The position numbers were made by a program, and so were the translations under genes. 7,905 bases of DNA, taken from NCBI GenBank assembly GCA_045539315.1, contig JAZQFC010000011.1:1-7905 (forward strand), in the 5' to 3' direction. The stretch is from RUG11462 sp045539315 (GTDB taxonomy: Bacteria > Bacillota > Clostridia > Oscillospirales > Acutalibacteraceae). Below, piece by piece: positions 5,107 to 7,905 of the stretch. Position 1 is the first letter of the stretch; every line of letters starts with the position of its first letter. Under the pieces are notes generated by a model. The model saw only the letters and a list, made by a program, of their open reading frames with translations. It was not told the origin of the DNA and searched no databases.

Positions 5107-7905
5107 TTAGTTTAAACGATATTTGTTAATATATAATGATATATTCCCTAATGAACTTTGAGATTTGCAACGATTAATAGCCATTACAAATTGTGTTTCT
5201 AATGGATCGTTCTCATTTCTATTCATTTTAGAGCGGAATATGATGACATTTTTATTATAGATAGTATCAGTGCTTGTTGTTCTACTAACATAAGCGCCAT
5301 TGGTTAAGCTATAAGTAGAATTTTTATATAACCTAATAGATAATGTTTCTTCGTTAGAAATAGACAAGTCAACTTCTTGTGGTGTATTTACATTCCCACT
5401 ATTAATACTAATTGTGGGTAAAATGCTTTGTGGCACATTTCCCATTGCATTTTCTTCTGTAATGTTAGTATCTTCAACAATGTAGTAACCATAGACATAA
5501 AATTCATTTTCATTTAGTGTTTCGCTATTGAAGAAATCACCACTTACAACAATGCCTTCGTTATCTCCAATTTGGCAAGAATAGATAAACATAGGAATTT
5601 CTAAACCATCTTTATCGTAATCGTTTTCGCTAATAATAGCATCGTAATTATTTCCAATTGTCTCATATAACTCTTGTGGCATAATACAACTTGCCGAATA
5701 TAAAGAAGTAATATCTATTGCATATTGTTGTTCAATAGTGTTATAAGCAGTAGTTAATTGAGAATTATCGCACATTAAGATTTCTAAACCAATTAAATGT
5801 CCCACATCATCAACATAAGATACCGGTGTTTGGATTAAATCAGTTCTTACCCACCAAGTGCTAACTTGGAAAGGATGTGTAGAATTATTAACGGCATATC
5901 CAATAATGTTATTATCTTTAAAATCAATAACTTCTACTACCATTTTTTCTAATTCATATTTGATACAAGGCAATTGATAATAGTTAGTATTATTTTCACC
6001 CCATTGAATTTTCATTACTGCTGTATGGGTGTCAACAAAACCTTTTGAAATTCCAGCAACATAAGGTGATGGGAAATAGAATAAATTATCAAAAGGCATA
6101 TAAAGTTCATCATCATTTTCTAATTCGTAAGATAACTTAATGTAATCTCTATAATTTTGCACTCTATAAATATTATTATTTTGTGGTGTATCGTAGTCTC
6201 TAATATTAGTGTTTGCATTTATCATTGTTGAATTACAAGCAATTTGTTTTGTCATTGTAAATTGGCAATCAATTACATAATCATTGTTGTCATTTTCGGC
6301 AAAATCAACACTTATATTGTTAATGATATATAAAACACCATTGTTATTAACGATTTGACCAACACTAGGAATATCGAAGAAATTATAATATCTTTTATAC
6401 CTTGTAATTTGATTACTTAAAATGCTATTTGCGTGAGAATTAATCAATTTACTAACCGCTTTGCTAGAAACCATTGTGCCATTTTGGTTATATAAATGAC
6501 TATCATTTTCCAAGTTGCCATTTTCAACCTTTAGCTTCATGTCAGTCATAGGAATATAATGAACAACATAAGTGGCTTCATAACTAGAAATAAGATTTAT
6601 ACCAACTTGTAAACCATCGCCACCTTGAATTGGGCTTGAATATGGTTTAACTACCATAACTAATTCGTATAGGAAATTACCTTCTTCACTATACATTAAA
6701 ACTTTATCGGTTAAATTGATAGCATAAGTATAATTATTTTGGTTATTAGTAAACTTATCATAGAAAGCAAAGTTTCTAATCAAATCGCTACCTTGTTCCC
6801 AATAAATCATACAAACTTGTTGTGGGAAAGTATCATAGTATTTTTTCTCATTTAAACCAATGGAGTTAGACCTATTAGGACCAATTCCCGGATGACCATC
6901 AACATAATCGCTTAAAGAACCTCTAAATGCTAATTCAACTTGTTTTCCATTCCAATATCCAGTCCATTCTCCACCACTATAAGAATCTTGAATATAATCT
7001 GCACCATTTTCTAAAGTAATATGACCAAATCTTTTTACAATTTCATACATTTCATTAAGGGTATTATCGTTTAGTCTATTTTTCATATCGGTATTACCCC
7101 AGTTATTAATCATATTATAAGCTAATTGTTTAAATGCGTTTTCGTTATAACAATCATTATCTACATAAGCAACATGGTCAACAACTACTTCGGCTGTATC
7201 TATTTTCCAACGAGTTAATCTTAAACCATATTTAAAGCAAATCTCTAAACTTTGCACATAATTTGCTTTTGTAGGCAATCTTAAAATAGCATTACCATAT
7301 TGCACTTTATTTGTAGTGCTTGAAATATGCACTGTTCCTACTGCTGGGTATCTAATAACTTTGCCACTAACAACATTTTTGACATTAGAAATAACTTTAC
7401 TACCATAGTTTTCTTTATCGTTTGTAATGATTTCTTCGCTATCATCAAATTCATCAATGTCGATTACTGGATCATCCGTTCCACTTTTGGGAATAAAATG
7501 AATAACAGCTTTATAAACATTTGTTTCATCATTGCTCATTACAAAATACATTTTCGGTGTTACATTTAAACCATTGCTCATTTCTTTTAATGCGCTTAAA
7601 GGTGAATAGTTTTCAAATGTCTTTAAGTAATCAATGATTTTTTGTTCGTTTAAATAAGTGCCATAATCAAATTCGACATCAAGTTCATAATCACATAATT
7701 TCATTAGTCTAGTGAAGAAAGCACCTAATGTATATCTATTTACATTGAAACCACAATTAGTTAAATCTCTAGCATTTAAGATTTCAATAGCGCCTAATAA
7801 AGAAATATCGTGTTTCCATACGGGTTGTTCTTCACTATCGTATCTTGTAACTTTATCATCTTTAACTATCCACCAAGTATCGGTAGAAACCAAATAAGCA
7901 ATAGT
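5107..7905 (-). CDS. Large phage tail/baseplate-type structural protein, N-terminus cut by window edge
   Basis: The frame is open from the window edge to TAA at 5107-5109, giving at least 932 residues. A TTG at 7891-7893 has no ribosome binding site visible in the 12 bases before it and codons continue upstream (TIAYL), so it is not taken as the start. Early in the visible part, WKHDISLLGAIEILNARDLTNCGFN then NRYTLGAFFTRLMKL (about 7696-7818) resembles the conserved early region of tail-endopeptidase or tail-hub proteins in Gram-positive phages. A middle segment, VGQIVNNNGVLYIINNISVDF to MINANTNIRDYDTPQNNN (about 6173-6363), looks like a module of the same kind of large tail protein. The rest is Asn/Tyr/Ile-rich and beta-like, with no signal peptide or membrane segment and no peptidase or lysozyme motif that I can point to. 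It is likely the protein onto which the downstream fibre assembles. The structural role is fairly secure; the exact part is not. Confidence 0.75.
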   Translation of the reverse strand, partial: TIAYLVSTDTWWIVKDDKVTRYDSEEQPVWKHDISLLGAIEILNARDLTNCGFNVNRYTLGAFFTRLMKLCDYELDVEFDYGTYLNEQKIIDYLKTFENYSPLSALKEMSNGLNVTPKMYFVMSNDETNVYKAVIHFIPKSGTDDPVIDIDEFDDSEEIITNDKENYGSKVISNVKNVVSGKVIRYPAVGTVHISSTTNKVQYGNAILRLPTKANYVQSLEICFKYGLRLTRWKIDTAEVVVDHVAYVDNDCYNENAFKQLAYNMINNWGNTDMKNRLNDNTLNEMYEIVKRFGHITLENGADYIQDSYSGGEWTGYWNGKQVELAFRGSLSDYVDGHPGIGPNRSNSIGLNEKKYYDTFPQQVCMIYWEQGSDLIRNFAFYDKFTNNQNNYTYAINLTDKVLMYSEEGNFLYELVMVVKPYSSPIQGGDGLQVGINLISSYEATYVVHYIPMTDMKLKVENGNLENDSHLYNQNGTMVSSKAVSKLINSHANSILSNQITRYKRYYNFFDIPSVGQIVNNNGVLYIINNISVDFAENDNNDYVIDCQFTMTKQIACNSTMINANTNIRDYDTPQNNNIYRVQNYRDYIKLSYELENDDELYMPFDNLFYFPSPYVAGISKGFVDTHTAVMKIQWGENNTNYYQLPCIKYELEKMVVEVIDFKDNNIIGYAVNNSTHPFQVSTWWVRTDLIQTPVSYVDDVGHLIGLEILMCDNSQLTTAYNTIEQQYAIDITSLYSASCIMPQELYETIGNNYDAIISENDYDKDGLEIPMFIYSCQIGDNEGIVVSGDFFNSETLNENEFYVYGYYIVEDTNITEENAMGNVPQSILPTISINSGNVNTPQEVDLSISNEETLSIRLYKNSTYSLTNGAYVSRTTSTDTIYNKNVIIFRSKMNRNENDPLETQFVMAINRCKSQSSLGNISLYINKYRLN

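Noticed and set aside
7891..7893. TTG as the start of the large tail protein
   Set aside because: The same frame continues to the window edge (TIAYL before it), the 12 bases upstream show no ribosome binding site, and family members have more sequence N-terminal to this region.
393..7905. Possible TGA-to-tryptophan code, as in some low-GC hosts
   Set aside because: Tryptophan is TGG in all genes and no in-frame TGA is needed to extend any gene. The lack of TGA stops among six visible stops is weak evidence either way.

Overview
The window looks like part of a tailed-phage (or prophage) genome from a low-GC Gram-positive-type host. The DNA is visibly AT-rich. Every gene lies on the minus strand and genes are tightly packed. 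Shine-Dalgarno sequences are of the AAGGAG type, and the structural proteins carry fibre motifs common in phages of gut Firmicutes and related bacteria. Tryptophan is written TGG throughout and all visible stops are TAA or TAG, so nothing here calls for a TGA-reassigned code. The exact host and the virion type (sipho-, myo- or podovirus) cannot be settled from this window.

Reading in the direction of transcription (from position 7905 down to 1), the first block is a host-recognition unit. It starts with a very large tail/baseplate-type protein (5107 to beyond 7905, N-terminus missing). Next come a 648-residue fibre or upper-baseplate-like protein (3076-5022), a 429-residue tail-tip protein with a carbohydrate-binding-like module (1785-3074), and a 44-residue conserved-type small phage protein (1640-1774). 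The last three are joined by gaps of 1 and 10 bases, with ribosome binding sites inside or across the end of the preceding gene. A stem-loop with a U-rich tail (5048-5078) separates the large protein from the fibre gene. A clear Rho-independent terminator (1590-1624) closes the block.

A 197-base gap (1443-1639) then holds the terminator, a small inverted repeat and a well-formed sigma-A-type promoter (TTGATA, 17 bases, TAAGAT). Its -35 box is buried in overlapping dyads that could be an operator. This promoter should drive a second block of three genes of unknown function with an envelope theme: a 127-residue coiled-coil protein (1059-1442), a 220-residue secreted, membrane-anchored protein with a Ser/Glu/Thr-rich stretch (393-1055), and a two-helix membrane protein (1-367, C-terminus missing). 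Lysis genes often follow the tail-fibre genes in such phages, so this block may be a lysis or host-envelope (for example superinfection exclusion) cassette. No endolysin is visible and that role is inference.

No tRNA, rRNA, CRISPR array, insertion sequence or diversity-generating retroelement was seen.
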